Shown: positions 1 through 11,976, counted from the first letter of the stretch. The stretch is DNA of 64,000 bases from Nephrocerus scutellatus (GCA_947095585.1 OX352761.1:32455777-32519776), one strand, 5' to 3'. The notes: generated by a model from the letters alone, not told the origin. Numbers and translations are program-made.

Positions 1-872
1 AGAACTAAAAAAATTCTCAGTGACCGGCAGTACGCATTTCGAGGGCAATATTCTCTTAGTGGTTTTGTGGTATATCTCACCAAAAAGTGAAACCATTCTT
101 TTCATCATTTTGGTGTAGAGTTTGGTATCAAGCACCTTTGTCTTAATGTAGTTGATGAAAAATTGCTTCATTAGATTAGACCGCTCAATCTAAATATTTT
201 TGGACGGTTTCAAGTCTTAAATTCATCGCGTAAATGCTGGTGTTCCTTAGAGCTCTGTTCCAAACACTCTTTTTAATTTTATTAAAGGTCTCTTTTTTAT
301 GTTTAACTCAAACACCTACGTATGTTGAGTACCATACCAAGACCTGGACTGCATAACAAAATAGGGAGGTCGTAGTAGAGTAGTATTTACTGCTTCCAAA
401 ACCCAATGCTGTCTCCTAAATAAAGCTATTGTCCATAAATGGCAAGCTTCGTTGGAATAACCACATATTCGCCATCGCCAAAAACCAAAAACGAAATGTT
501 GAAGTATTCCCAAACGATGCAATAAATATTTCACTCCCTCTAACGTCACAAACTTGAGAACAATTGTCATATCTGGTCAGATGCACCAATGCGCAATATT
601 CTTGGTTCTCTAAATACATATCGGTGTACCCTCCAGCCCATTTTCTGACGTACAGCTTAGTTCAGAGATTGATTCTTCAACCGTACAACACGTATGAGTG
701 CTTTGCCAAACTCTGTTTTTCCACGTCGCTATGATCCGCAGGCATTCAAAATATAAGCTCACAGACCTCAGTTCTTCCCCCATTTTTCCCTCCTTTGCCT
801 TAAAGCTTATAACCGAGCATTATAAGAGTGAAAACCCCTTTACGCGTGCGCAAAATATAAAAAAAAACTGCT
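1..872 (+). pseudogene. Dead 3' part of the single-ORF non-LTR retrotransposon family
   Basis: This is a heavily deleted copy of the reverse-transcriptase end of the element that is intact at 36.2-39.1 kb. Direct comparison shows the shared stretch around the 'SDRQYGFRGQ' region at the start, the segment encoding the post-RT domain around 380-620, and the family 3' end (GAGCATTATAAG followed by a GCGTGCGCAAAATATA tail) near 812-860. Most of the RT catalytic core is missing and no long frame survives. The window starts inside it, so its 5' limit is unknown. Short frames on either strand here are by-products of the decay. Confidence 0.8.
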
Positions 873-1554
873 TCAAAGAAAATGTGAAGAACAACAACTC
901 GAACAAAATAATAAAGAGTTTACGCATTGCATTCTTGTTCTTGTTCATTCTGGCGGAATTTTTTTTTGTTTTGATTCTACAATAAAATAAAAGGATCATC
1001 CCACCGTAAAAAAAATTAATGTCCAAGAGTTGGAGAGTGCGGAGTTGAAAACAACAACAAATATATACGTATTTCTTTCAGTGACAACAAACAGCCCAGC
1101 ATTCCTTTCAATTGTTCTACTTTGGAAATCTCGATCCTTAAGCTCTTTGTTGTGGTGCCTAGTTTTGTATTTTCATTTTGAATTTAACTTTATATTATAT
1201 TTGCCGGTAAATGGATTTTTTTGTCGATCACTGTATTTTCACCTCACATACTTGTGTGCATTAAGAGCAAAAACTCGACGCTAAGCTGGCACAGCAGTAG
1301 CTTTACATCATTAAGACATTTCCTACGCGGTAACGGTATCTTAAATTTTTCGCAAAAGTTAAACGTAATGTTGGAAGTAAAGAAATCTCTAAATGTCAAC
1401 AATTTGGTTCCGCATCTAGGGGTTATTCTCCTCTTTCGGGAAGATAACTGTTTTAGTGTACTCAAATGTATTTTTCCGAGCTTTTCAATATATTATTCTA
1501 TTATTATTCTATGTTTATTTGTTCACAGGTAAACCATAAAACTATTTACAAATA
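873..1554. other. AT-rich stretch with nothing recognised
   Basis: I see no domain, splice pattern or repeat here. The short open frames on both strands have no recognisable motif and are rich in Phe/Leu/Ser, as expected from AT-rich non-coding DNA. Confidence 0.4.
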
Positions 1555-3790
1555 TTAATCTTCTCACCCAACTCGTCGATAAGCCAACTAGGTATCCCGA
1601 TACTACTGGTCAATCACCTCCCCTTTTACAGAAATATTCAATTGATTTATCTGCTCCATCAAGACTTTCGGACCTCTCTCTGGTAATAGCCATTCCATTA
1701 CGCCAGCCCTTGTAGAGCCTATTCGTGGCTTCTCTGCTCATTTAAAAATGCTAACTGGGAGTTCATAAACCAATTTTATAGCTCATATGATGGGTCAACC
1801 TGCTTTTCCAACAATAACGCTGATTAAGCTTCACGTCAACCATTTTATTAGGAATGAAAAATTTCATTCATTCCTCCCTCTTTTCAGAAAAGCAAAAAAC
1901 ATGCTATTTGCCCTTCCCAAGAAAACCTTGTTAAGTTTAGAATAGCCAGAAATAGAGTTAACGCTATAATAAACATGACCAAAAATAACCACAAAGTTCG
2001 GAATAGCATGCGAATTTTAGATTCAGATTTGCTGCCCTGGTTAAAAGAAACTTTGCAGACAAGAATTCTTCTGTTCCTATACTTTGTTCCATAATGGAAT
2101 TCAGAAAGCTAATATCTTAGCTTCGCATTTTGCTTGTGCGTCCACCCTTCCATTATCTAACCAAAGCCCACTAATTTTTCTGAATGTAGGCCCAGGTATG
2201 TCTTAAATATATTTCCGACCACCGGTTGTTTTAAAGATTCTTAAAGATCTTGACTCCAAGAAAGCGACTGGACCCGACGATATTCCGCCATTAATTTTGA
2301 AATAATGTCATGATACTCTGGCGAAACGTTTTAGCAAATGATTTCATCTCTCAACGAAGACAGGTGTTTATCCGTCAATTAGCAAAATACTTAATATTCA
2401 ACCCGTGCCGAAAAAAGATGATAAATCTACACCTACTAACTATACCGCCCTATTGCTTTGTTGTCGGTTCTATCAAAGGTTATGGAATCTATCATTAATT
2501 TCAAACTAATAAGCTATCTGGATTCGAATGTTCTTTTATCCGATGTGCAGTATGGATTTCGTAAAAACCGCTCTTCAGGTAAACTCATGACGTACATGAC
2601 TCATTGTTGGGAGCGAAGCATTGAAGATCTTAGTGAATCAAGCCTTGTATCCTTGGATATTTCTAAGGCTTTTGATGGAGTATGGCATGATTGTCTTATT
2701 AATAAGATTCGTGCGCTTAACTTATACACCTCTCTCATTGTAGGATTGATGATTAGTGATGGAACCGTTAAAATAAAAGTTTTATTGAACCGCACATCTC
2801 CAGCTTCACATAGGATCAATGCTGGCGTGCCACAAGGGTCATCCTTGTCGCTTACGCTCTTCTTGATATATATCAATGAACTGTTGTCTGCAACAACTTG
2901 CGATTGCCATTCATTTGTTGACGATACAATGCTATCATTTTCCAATGAGTTTGTTAGTCAAAAATAATGCAAGTCCTGCTTAATTGGTTCGCATGACTTA
3001 ATGAATACGGCTATTCTTTTGAACATTTAAGACATATTCTACTGGGGCAGATCTAATAGGACGTTATTTAATCTAAATAAATTCCAGGGTTGTCTTTTTT
3101 CTCAGAACGCAGTTCAACCTTATATACCACCAGTTATTAATGGTGACCCATTTGCGAGATCTGATTCACTTAAGGTGTTCGGTTTAAAAGTTTCAAGTGA
3201 ACTTTCCTGGAAGGAAAATATTTATGAAATTTAAAAAGAGCAAGTCAATGTTTGGGCTTCATAAGACGTTGTAAATTCCCCTCTGAAGTATTAAGATTAT
3301 ACAAGACTTATGTTAGACCAATTTTAGAATTTAATATATGTATGGGGTTGGGCTCCAAGAAGGCAGTTGCGCTATCTTGATGGATTTCAGAATACAGTTG
3401 TCCGTTTGATAAACGATGTACATTAGTCAAGAGATGATGACTTTATTGTTTGGAGCATAGTATAAATGTAGAAGCTTCAACAGTTTTATACAAATTTTAC
3501 TTCGGTAGATTTTCTTCAGAAACCCCTTCTTTAATTCCAGGTCATTTTGCCAGCAGCTCGTTTCAGTTCTAATCAACATAGATTAAAAACTTTTTTATGT
3601 AGTACCCAATATTTCAAATCCTCCTTTTATCCGAGAGTGACTTCGATGTGGAATCAATTGTTCGACTCCGTGTTTTCCGAAACTTTTTATCTACATACCT
3701 TCAAAATAGCCGACAACAAGTTCCTGAAGGACGACTGAAGTGTTCATTAGAGGATTCAAAATTCTAATATTTGAAATATTTGTAATAATT
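1555..3790 (+). pseudogene. Degenerate non-LTR retrotransposon, diverged relative of the main family
   Basis: Fragments in the right order show an endonuclease/RT element. An endonuclease piece near 1565 reads LTQLVDKPTR. A linker piece near 1750 resembles the ANW..FF.SY region of the intact element. The longest frame (2458-2967) holds RT motif A (LDISKAFDGVWHD), motif B (INAGVPQGSSLS) and a catalytic box changed to FVDD. The C-terminal segment near 3600-3735 resembles the SRTTRMWN region. Similarity to the 36.2-kb element is clear but distant, so this is a separate subfamily. Several frameshifts and stops make it inactive. Boundaries are approximate and no poly-A tail or target duplication was identified. 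Confidence 0.75.
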
Positions 3791-4775
3791 TCTTGGTCAA
3801 CGTTTTTTTTTAGTTTTTTCTTCCGTATTGCTTTTTCAATGAATCGGAGAGAATTTTGAGAAAATAAACATAAAGCAATATATGTATAAACTTTTGCTTT
3901 TATTCAGTTTTTCCATATCTACCAACAATAGTTCATTCCTTTGCCATGTTAAACTAAATTAAGACATACCACACAAGAAAAGAATAAATGGCTTGGAAAT
4001 GGTATGCATTTGTTTTATTATTCCAGCGAAATGTTTTGCTGGCGATAAAGAAGCCTCGCATAAAAAAAAATATTCACAAGCCGACAGGACGAATGGAATG
4101 GTGATTATTTTCACGACGTATTTTGCTGTTGCTGCCTTCCTACCTTTAGCACAAGTCTTATTAAGGTTTGTGAGGATCTGTAGAATTGCAAATATTAATG
4201 TTCAGACAAAAAACATTTGTAGCTATGAAGGTCCTTTGTGTACGAAAGTTTGAAGATACTGCAAAAATTCGAAACCACGTGCTGAGGATATACCTACGAT
4301 GTGAATTTGAATTACTCAGGAGTATAATTATTTATTTACTTTGTTTTAAAGTTTAGAAAAATATCTTCCACAGCTATGATACTTATACACGGTAGACTAT
4401 CATTGCCTATTTGAATAGCCTCAATAAAAGGTTGTGACTTTGAGTGATATCACTAAGTATATCGTCTGGTAACAATGTCTGACGAAATTCAGTAATTTAA
4501 TCGCGAATTTATGCATTCCCTTGTTCCAAACTACAGGACATTAAATTTTAGTTCAAATTGGTTTCACGTCGCCAATTCGTCGAGTTGCTAACTGAGCTAT
4601 TTGTTATAATTAGTAACACATCCATATAGAAACAGAATATCTCAAATGCAGTACCATAGCATTCTTCAGAGGAGTTATTATAATGCTAGCAATGCGGAAG
4701 GACGAAATCATTCAAGATAATTTAAAATTTCTGCATTTTAATGTTTCTTAAACATACTTCAAGAGTCTTGTTTTA
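3791..4775. other. Unassigned intergenic or intronic DNA
   Basis: AT-rich, with no recognisable coding or repeat signal. It lies upstream of the visible lectin exons and could be intron of that gene. Confidence 0.35.
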
Positions 4776-5072
4776 ATCTTTTATTTAACTGACTTGACCA
4801 CTGTTCCTCACCGCAAGTCACGTATGTAATGCGTATAAAAGTGGGTTTTTCGACTTTTTTGAAGTCTTTTTTAACCAACTTTCACACGACCTATAAAGAT
4901 GACAGCTCAGCCTTAGGAGCCATTTCTTAGATCTCACGTGTCACGCGTGTTGCGAGTCGCGTTTGACATGTGTGACGCGGGTAAAAATGGATATTATCTC
5001 AAAACGAAAATTTATGCTTATGTCGATGTATGCATAAAAGTTTGTACTTGAAAAACGAAACATTTACTTTTT
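4776..5072. repeat. CGTG-rich dispersed repeat, copy 1
   Basis: It opens with a TTTTATTTAACT..CTTGACC motif, carries the block TTTTAACCAACTTTCACACG followed by ACCTA, then strings of GTGTGACGCG-type steps, and closes near 5050 with a GAAAAACGAA motif. The same ordered blocks recur at 6766-7425, 10828-10975 and 14306-15146. I do not know its class. Confidence 0.6.
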
Positions 5073-5084
5073 ATTTATATTATT

Positions 5085-6600
5085 ACGGCACTCGTACAAG
5101 TTCCACCCTTACATTGCAAGACTATATGTTCCTTAAGGTTAGGAAAGGGAAAAGAAGAGATGTCTGTGAGCTAGCTTTTAAATGCCTGCGGATTTATGAA
5201 TGAAGTGGAATACAGAGCTTGGCAAAGTATTCCTCATACGTGTTTTATCGCTAAAGAAAGAGTCTCTACGTACGTAACAAGTTGGACTTAATGTTAAACT
5301 GATGAGCATTTAGAGTGCCACAAATATTGATGTTGAATTCATGGAGAGTCGGCATGCAACTGCCTATTTCTCTTGAGCACTGCTGGTGGTAGAAGCGATA
5401 AAACAGTTACAAGTAGAAAACGTTCCTTTAGTCTTCAAGCGAATCGATTGACTTCGTAATGTTTTCATCACCGATAAGTTTTAACGCTCGATTTTATATT
5501 CTACCTAGCACATGCATACCAAAGTTTTGGGCAAATAAACCTCTTGTAAATATTTTCCTAAGCATTTCACAGAAGTTTTTTTCTACGGTTTATATTTGGT
5601 CATTCCAACGAAGGTGTTCGGTTAAGCCGAGAATTGCGAGGTTTTCGGTTTTCGTGCTGCAAGTGCCATTTATGGATTATAGGAGTTTACGATTCACACG
5701 GACGATAGGAGATAGCATTGGGTTTTGGTTAAATTCTTATCTGTTATGTTGTCCCCATTATGCTATCCAGGTCAGATTTTAACGAACTTAAGACACGTAG
5801 TTGTTTGAGTTCCACATTTGATGGGGGCTATTCCCCAAACTCATATGAGAAGCTGAGAGTGGTGTCGTGAAGCGAAAGGATGAATTGGATTAGAGGAAAT
5901 ATACAAAAGATCATTAATGAAAATGAGAATAAAGGTCTGTACAGAACAGAACCCTGGGAAACGCAAGAATTTATGCTATGAATTTTAGACTTGAAACCTT
6001 CCAAAATTACTTTGCTTCAATTGTTCAGAAAAAGAGCTTATAATCCAGTGTAGCCGTTTTTCATCGACTCCATAAGCACACATTTTTATAAAAGAGCTTG
6101 ATGCTTATCCCTGTCAAAAGCCTTGGAAATGTCAAGAGGAGAGGAAAAACTTTGCTTTCACCAAATTGATGATACGACTGGTTTAACTTTTCGGTGGCAC
6201 GAGTATATGCCATCAAATCACCAGTTGAATGTTGCCCATGAAATATCTACTGCTAGTCAATAAGGATTTCGTTAGATTAAAGATGTCTTGAGCTGATGCT
6301 TGATCAGCATTTCATTAACCTTGGAGAGAATGGACTTAAGTACTGTGGTGGTATGAAGAAGGAGACAAGGGCTCACCTTTTTTAGGTACAGGTTGGACAA
6401 ATTTCCAATTTCTCGGGAAGACTCCAGAAGAATAGGATACTCGGTAACGCTAAGGCCATCAGGTAATGCCAGCTTTGAAAAACATCTCTTTAAAATCAAT
6501 AGTCAATTACCACCTGGTCCAGAGGATTTGAGTATTTTGAGATAAGAAAGAGAAAACTAGGGAACTGCCCAGGCAATTTAATTCCGAAATATCGGAGTTT
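5085..6600 (-). pseudogene. Dead minus-strand copy of the single-ORF non-LTR family
   Basis: Read on the minus strand, this matches the intact 36.2-kb element from the RT N-terminal region (near 6520) to the 3' end (near 5090-5150, the GCTCGGCTATATGC-like tail block, strongly diverged). Recognisable pieces include the SRTTRMW region near 5230-5290, the post-RT helices near 5560-5700 and the motif A/B region near 5930-6240. Frameshifts and deletions are spread throughout. It carries more differences than the copy at 15.3 kb, suggesting an older insertion. Confidence 0.75.
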
Positions 6601-6765
6601 TCATTGACCTGCGTTTACCATGTACCAGAATTGCTGAACTGTAGACAAAAACATTGCCGTACAGAGCGAAAAATTCGTTCTATGTTCATGTATGTTACCG
6701 AGACCTACCTGAAATTACATATCATAACAAACATAAACATACATAAAAAAACTTAGCGTTTTAAT

Positions 6766-7425
6766 TCAAAACTTTTATTTAACTTGACTTGACCACCATT
6801 TGTCTGTATTTTTGACCTTTCACACGACCTAGAGCGCTGAAATTTTGTGCACAACTCAGTGTCAAAGAACATTTCTGAAATTCCGTACGACGCGTGTCGC
6901 GAGTGGTGTTTAGCGCGTGTGATGCGTGGAAATTATAAAACTTTGAAGTAGGCCCCACCTCAAAAGCAAATAATTTTTACCAAATAATACGATGTAAAAA
7001 TAAAAGGACTATGTGACGTGTGTTGATGTATATATAAAAGCTTGTACCGTGTGTCGCGTTGGGTGCCATCCCACGCACAGTGGAAAAGTTGTTTTATTAT
7101 TTCTTTGAAGTCCTTTTTAACCAACTTTGTCCTAGGGAGTTGAAATATTTTGAGTACAGCCTAGTCTTGTATGGCGTTTCTGAGATCCCGCGTTAGACAC
7201 ATGGCGTGAGTCTTTTCTAGCATGTGTGATACGTGTAAAAGTGGTTTTTTCAACTTTTTTTAAGTTCTTTTTAACTAACTTTCACACGCCTGTGATGCGT
7301 GTGGTGTGTGTGGCGCGTGTGACGCATATTACACAGGTGGCGTATATGGCGCGTGTGACGCCTATGGTATGTGTCGATGTTTACTTAAAAGTTTGTACCC
7401 GAAAAACGAAGTTTCTTACATTTAC
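6766..7425. repeat. CGTG-rich dispersed repeat, copy 2 with internal tandem units
   Basis: Same ordered blocks as at 4776-5072, but the central unit (ACCAACTTT..CACACG, ACCTAG, GTGTCGCGAG) is repeated at about 6820, 7120 and 7270. It ends in a run of GTGTGACGC-like steps (7280-7370) and the GAAAAACGAAGTTT closing motif near 7400. It behaves like a short minisatellite inside a dispersed element. Confidence 0.55.
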
Positions 7426-7739
7426 TTGTTTAAAGCCGAACTGTGAAGTGGATGAAATGAAAAGGAATTTCATGACAAATTGGTGCTAATCTTTTGCCTG
7501 TACGACAAAATGAGACAAAACCCCAACAAAAACACTCATAGTCCGCTATTTGTCATAAGATGCTATATCATCGAGAACTAATTTTGTCCCCGGCTCACGA
7601 CACAACAACGGATTTTTTTATTTGCTTATACTGTTATTTGTACGGTACAAGGATTCGTCTACGCTCGATGAATAGCAGGTGCATATTAAATAACTTATTG
7701 TTTTTTTGAACATTTTAAGCTCTTCGAATTTGTTTACAG

Positions 7740-8180
7740 CGAATGAATTAAATGAATTAAATTCATAAGTAGGTCCTTTTGGTGTCTTTTGACGGTCTTT
7801 TGTGGGTATTTTTATGATTCTTTTGGGAGTTTGGGGAGCTTCTGATGGTCTTTTTGGCTCTTTTATCGGTCTCTTGAGGGTCTTTTTGCCCAACAACATC
7901 AAAGAATTTTCACTTACACCGCGCGTAAGCTTAACACACACTGATATTTTTTTAAATAATCTCGCTTTATAAAATTCCTAAGCAAATTTGGAAAACGACA
8001 AACGACTCGTTTGGGGGTCTTTTGATGGTATTTTTGGGACTTTTTGGGTCTTTATGGGTCTCTTGAGGGTCTTCTTGCCCCACAACACCAAAAAAGTTTC
8101 ACTTACACCCCGCGTAAAGGTAACACGCACCGATATTTTTTTAAATAATCTCGCTGTATAAAATTACTAAGTAAATTTTT
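7740..8180. repeat. Direct duplication of ~190 bp within GGTCTTTT-rich DNA
   Basis: A segment beginning CTCTTGAGGGTCTT and running through ACACCGCGCGTAA and AATAATCTCGCT occurs near 7870-7985 and again near 8060-8175. The two are in direct orientation with about 190 bp offset and modest divergence. The preceding DNA has many irregular GGTCTTTTGGG-like steps. The 107-codon minus-strand frame across it (7618-7941) is a product of these repeats and not a credible gene. Confidence 0.6.
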
Positions 8181-8375
8181 AAACCGACAAAACTTTATGA
8201 AATGTAATAACCTCGGATTAGAAATCTAAATTTAAATTGCTCACTATTTTTAAATGTATGCCAAATCAAGAACTCAGTTGTTCCAGCCAAACCATCATAA
8301 AAATCCGTAATTAGGTTTTCGTTCTTAATACGATTCTCCACTGCGGTTTCGGGTTTTGAGTAAGCAAATGCTTAC

Positions 8376-8998
8376 TTTTTAAATTCTCTATATTAACTTC
8401 ACTTGCCCGTGGTACGGATGTCGGTCGTCGGTCGTCTGTCGTGGAATCTTGCGATCAATTTTGTACACATATGTATTTCCGGAGACAACACTTGTTGTTA
8501 AAATTTGAGGCCCCTCGGGCCACGGGGTCGTTGGGCTCCCATACAAATATTTTATAAAAATTTACTCGATTTTCTTCAAATTTTATACACAAGTGTATCT
8601 CTGATGGACAACACTTTTTGTATAAATTTTGGAGACCCCGGGCCCCGGGTTCATGGGGCCCCATAAATTTTTTTTAGAAAAATTAACCCGATTTTCTTCA
8701 AATTTTATATACGCGTGTATCTCCGATAGACAACACATTTTGTAAAAATTTTAGAGACCCCAGGCCAGGTCGTGGGGCCTCAAAATTTTAAAAAAAAAAT
8801 TAACCCGATTTTCTTCAAATTTTAAACACATGTGGTATCACTTATGGACAAAACTTTTTGTAAATTTGTTAGAGTGATAGGGCCCTGAGACCCGTGTGGT
8901 GTCCATGTAATTTTTTTAAAAATTAGCACGATTTTCTTCAAATTTTAACACATTAAAGAATTTACATGAAAAATTTTAATTTTTATGGGTTTTTTTTT
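8376..8998 (+). mobile_element. Helentron-like (HINE/DINE-like) element, copy A
   Basis: The 5' end is TTAAATTCTCTATATTAACT followed by the CACTTGCCCGTGG subtype tag. The core holds four ~115-bp repeats; each contains CGATTTTCTTCAAATTTTA, a GTGTATCTCCGATGGACAA-like block and a GGGCCCCGGG-like GC block. The 3' end has AGAATTTACATGAAAAATTT followed by AATTTTTATGGGTT and a T run. The AAATTCTCTA motif near the 5' end is the reverse complement of the (T)AGAGAATTT motif near the 3' end, a short subterminal inverted repeat. The family assignment is by structure; no Rep/helicase protein is encoded. Confidence 0.65.
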
Positions 8999-10176
8999 AT
9001 TGACAGTAAACAAACATGAGAAATTAAATAAGTGCTTGTAACTTCGGAGTCTATCATAAAACCAGATCAGTGGTATTGCCATCAGCACTGCACATGTCTG
9101 GAGAGAAAGTGGATCGAAATCAAAAATTGCTTTCATTTTTTATTCTTTTGACGTTTTCAAACCGTTCGCGATCTATATTGATTCATCTGTATATATATTT
9201 TAAATACAAGAATGCTTATTACCTCTTGTTACTTTCGGGAGAGAATGCTAAACCTGTTGAAGTACCATCTATATTAATTATAACGTAAAGCTGTATGTAT
9301 ATATGAATGTCCTTTATCTTTATACCTTTCTATAATGTTCATCCAATCGAACTATGAAGATGGTGGATAGGACACTTTGGTGGGGTCCACTATATAATTT
9401 TTTCCAAATCTTATATTCATAAAAAGTTTAGGATTTGCTGGCAGCGAAGCGCTAATTTAAATAATAAACTTGTCTACCTCAGCAAATCATGTCACTCTGT
9501 TGTCTTTACATTTTCAACGATCAGAGATGGTTCTTTGCTCAGAATATTAATTAAAATTTTTAAAAATTCCCTAGTCTATAAGAAATAATTAGACTGCAGG
9601 CTGTCATCCACATACTTGTCCCTTTTTTTTATTATTAAGATACAAAAAAAGTTATTTTATTTTTGTAAGTAGGCAAGCACAATTATCATACTTGAGTCCT
9701 TCAATTCAGAGAAAGAGTTTTGCAAATTCTAAAGAAATTAACAGGTCGCGTTAGACAAATTTATCTTTACCTCTGCTAAAGCATGCAATTATTAACAGCA
9801 TTACATAAGTACACATACACAGTATACAGCGATGAAAATATGGAAGTGCGCAACAAAACTTAACCTTATTCTGCTTTCTTATCGCAGACTAAGTACAAGA
9901 GTGAAGTATTTGCTAAAATTGTAAGTGCACTGAGACGAAGTCATATTGAAGAATCCCTACCACAGTGTTAATATGCTTCAATATGTAAGGATGAATATGC
10001 AGAATAACAGTTTCGAAATGAAAACAAAGAATTTTTCTTTGACAGAAAATTTTAACAAAAATCTAATATCCTTTCGTCAGACGTTTAGCTTTTGGTTATT
10101 CCTTCGCTATACGAAACCTCCTTATTATTCTTAACTCCCCTATAAACTTTGTATTCTTTTGAATTTCCATTTGCAG
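8999..10176. other. Probable intron upstream of the first visible lectin exon
   Basis: AT-rich, with no recognisable exon or repeat. It ends in a pyrimidine-rich tract and the TTTGCAG acceptor at 10170-10176. Confidence 0.4.
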
Positions 10177-10326
10177 ATGAATTTCGCAGTAAAGTAGCAT
10201 GCCACAACGAAGTTGCTCAGCTGGAGTGTAATCCGTATTCAAGGATTGCTGTCTATAGTGCAAGTTTTGGGAGAACTGAATATGAGAGCATTCAATGTCC
10301 TCAGCCACAAGGAGTTAAGGAAGAGA
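10177..10326 (+). CDS. eva-1: EVA-1-like protein, exon with N-terminal half of the SUEL lectin domain
   Basis: This exon encodes the first half of a galactose/rhamnose-binding (SUEL) lectin domain, including ACHNEVAQLECNPYSRIAVY and SFGRTEYESIQCPQPQG with three of the domain's eight cysteines. Acceptor TTTGCAG ends at 10176; donor GAGA/GTAAGT follows 10326. The exon enters with two bases of a split codon and leaves in phase 1, and the split codon joins the next exon to give Thr-Cys in the expected place. EVA-1 proteins are type I membrane co-receptors for Slit in axon guidance, usually with two SUEL domains; this resembles the membrane-proximal one. The first domain, signal peptide and promoter must lie upstream of the window or were not recognised. 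The SUEL call is firm; the EVA-1 name rests on domain order and sequence feel, not a search. Confidence 0.85.
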
Positions 10327-10411
10327 GTAAGTAACACATAAACTTCCATCAAATGGCAATTACATGTTCAGTCTTTACAATGGCCGAGTCACCTACTTAT
10401 TTTATTCACAG

Positions 10412-10555
10412 CCTGCTTGGCTTCGTACGCCACAGAGACGGTAATGCAAATTTGCCATGGACGTCGAAGATGCAATCTGGCTGCCGATGCTAATACCTTC
10501 GGTTCTCCATGTCATCAGAATTCTCGGATGTATTTGAAAGTTGTTTACACTTGTG
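10412..10555 (+). CDS. eva-1: EVA-1-like protein, exon with C-terminal half of the SUEL lectin domain
   Basis: Acceptor TTATTCACAG ends at 10411 and donor TGTG/GTAAGT follows 10555. The product continues the lectin fold with CLASYATETVMQICHGRRRC, then SPC and YLKVVYTC, supplying the remaining five of eight conserved cysteines. Intron 1 is only 85 bp. The exon is phase 1 at both ends; its last base G joins the TG of exon 3 to give Val, producing the YTC-VPKQVL junction typical of SUEL domains in this family. No stop or frameshift is present. Confidence 0.88.
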
Positions 10556-10827
10556 GTAAGTTAAGGTTGGTTTTGAATTTAGTGGACGCAGTGTTTGTTT
10601 ATGACGTTGGAGTATAACTGGTGACGTCGAAAACTATGTTAATTGTACCATACTAAAACGTAGTTAGGTTAGCATTTTCCTCTCCAGAAGATTTACCATA
10701 TTTAATTACATATTTTTATTATTGAAGTTTATTCCTTAAGAATCGAGTTTTATATATAGAAAAAAATTACACAAAACATTTCTAGGGAGTGAAATCGAGT
10801 GTTAACTTGTTACGCTTTAACAAAAAC
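10556..10827. other. First part of intron 2, unassigned
   Basis: AT-rich intronic DNA between the second lectin exon and a CGTG-type repeat fragment. Confidence 0.5.
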
Positions 10828-10975
10828 GTTAACAAAAAATGAAGACGTTAGTTTTTGAGCTTTCGCACGACCTAAAAAGATGAAGCTGAAAGCTCTTGCA
10901 TAGCCTTTTTGATATTCCGCGTGTGATGCACCTCGCGCGTCGTGTGTGGCGCATCGCATGTAATGCATGGAAGAT
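10828..10975. repeat. CGTG-rich dispersed repeat, copy 3 (short)
   Basis: Contains GCTTTCGCACGACCTAAAAA, a GATATTCCGCGTGTGATGC block and GTGTGGCGCATCG, in the same order as the copies at 4.8 and 6.8 kb. It sits in intron 2 of the lectin gene. Confidence 0.5.
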
Positions 10976-11675
10976 TCTGAGTTCTGCAGATTCTGAGTTA
11001 GTTCATCTGTAGATTCGTTGCCTTCAATTCCTTGATGACCAGAGATTTTTGTACATCTTAGCAGCGTTTAACTGATATAGGGTCCATTAAGTTGATAGAC
11101 AGCGCTTTAAGTGCTCCCTGTAGTTATCTAAAAAAAATTATATCCTAGCTCGCTTTATACATTTACTAAGGTTTAATCGCATATTTCAATAGCATGGAGT
11201 TCGGCCTTGGACTCATTTCCATAGGTATCAAGACTTTGGTATTGGGTCCAAAGACGCCAGCTCCAATTCCAGATTTCATTGTCCATCCATCTATAAATCA
11301 GACCAGACATCTAGCGTCCTTCCTGTTTCTCACCATTAGACCAGTTTACACGATCCAATATTTCTACCTCTAATAACCTACCGAAACAGTACTCCGTGAC
11401 CATGATGTCGTTGATAGTGCAAAACCCGTTCGGGAATTGAGTCAAGAATTTTCAGGTGTCTTACCTGGTTTGTGCTTGTATTCTTGCTGTAGCTTAGTAG
11501 CGCATCTAGCGCCCGTCTTCCTAATAAAGATTTGTAGGGGAGAAAGCTAAATGACAGCTTTTAATACTGCCGTAGGGTAGAAACGTATGGCATCCGTGAT
11601 ACCGAAACAGATTCTCTGAATCTTCTGAAGCTTAGTTGCCGTTGTTCTTTCAAGAACTTTCGTCGTTCATTGTTT

Positions 11676-11965
11676 AATAATAATATTCGGCGCGACAGAC
11701 CGTTGCGGTCCAAGGCCTAGCTTCTCACGACCATTTGTGTTGTGCATATATATTCATGGACAAATGGAAGGGACCTACAATTTAAGGCCAGATCCGAACG
11801 GTGAATTGAGAAGCTTTCCGTGAAAAGTTATTACTCTCGGAACGTTTGTCAGACATTCGCAAGAGGTGGGACACAGTGAAAAATACTTTTGGTGTTACTG
11901 GGATTCGAACCACGAACCTCCTGCCCAGTAGCCATGCGCTTTTCAACTGAGCCACGGTGCCCACC
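11676..11965 (-). mobile_element. tRNA-derived SINE, copy 1
   Basis: On the minus strand, the head (11965 leftward) has an A-box-like TGGCTCAGTTG and a perfect B-box GTTCGAATCC spaced as in a tRNA, so RNA polymerase III transcription is expected for the family. A ~200-bp body follows (AGCTTCTCAATTCACCGTTC region) and a tail of ATTATT repeats at 11676-11685. Flanks GTTCATTGTTT (11665-11675) and GATCTTTGTTT (11966-11976) match at 9 of 11 positions, a plausible aged target duplication. It lies in intron 2, antisense to the lectin gene. Confidence 0.8.
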
Positions 11966-11976
11966 GATCTTTGTTT

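Noticed and set aside
7618..7941. 107-codon Lys/Pro-rich minus-strand frame
   Set aside because: It translates irregular GGTCTTTT-type repeats that are partly duplicated downstream; no domain.
11890..11965. Functional tRNA gene on the minus strand
   Set aside because: A and B boxes are present, but the same head recurs at 32.5 kb with a shared non-tRNA body and ATT tail, so it is a SINE head. The acceptor stem does not close convincingly.
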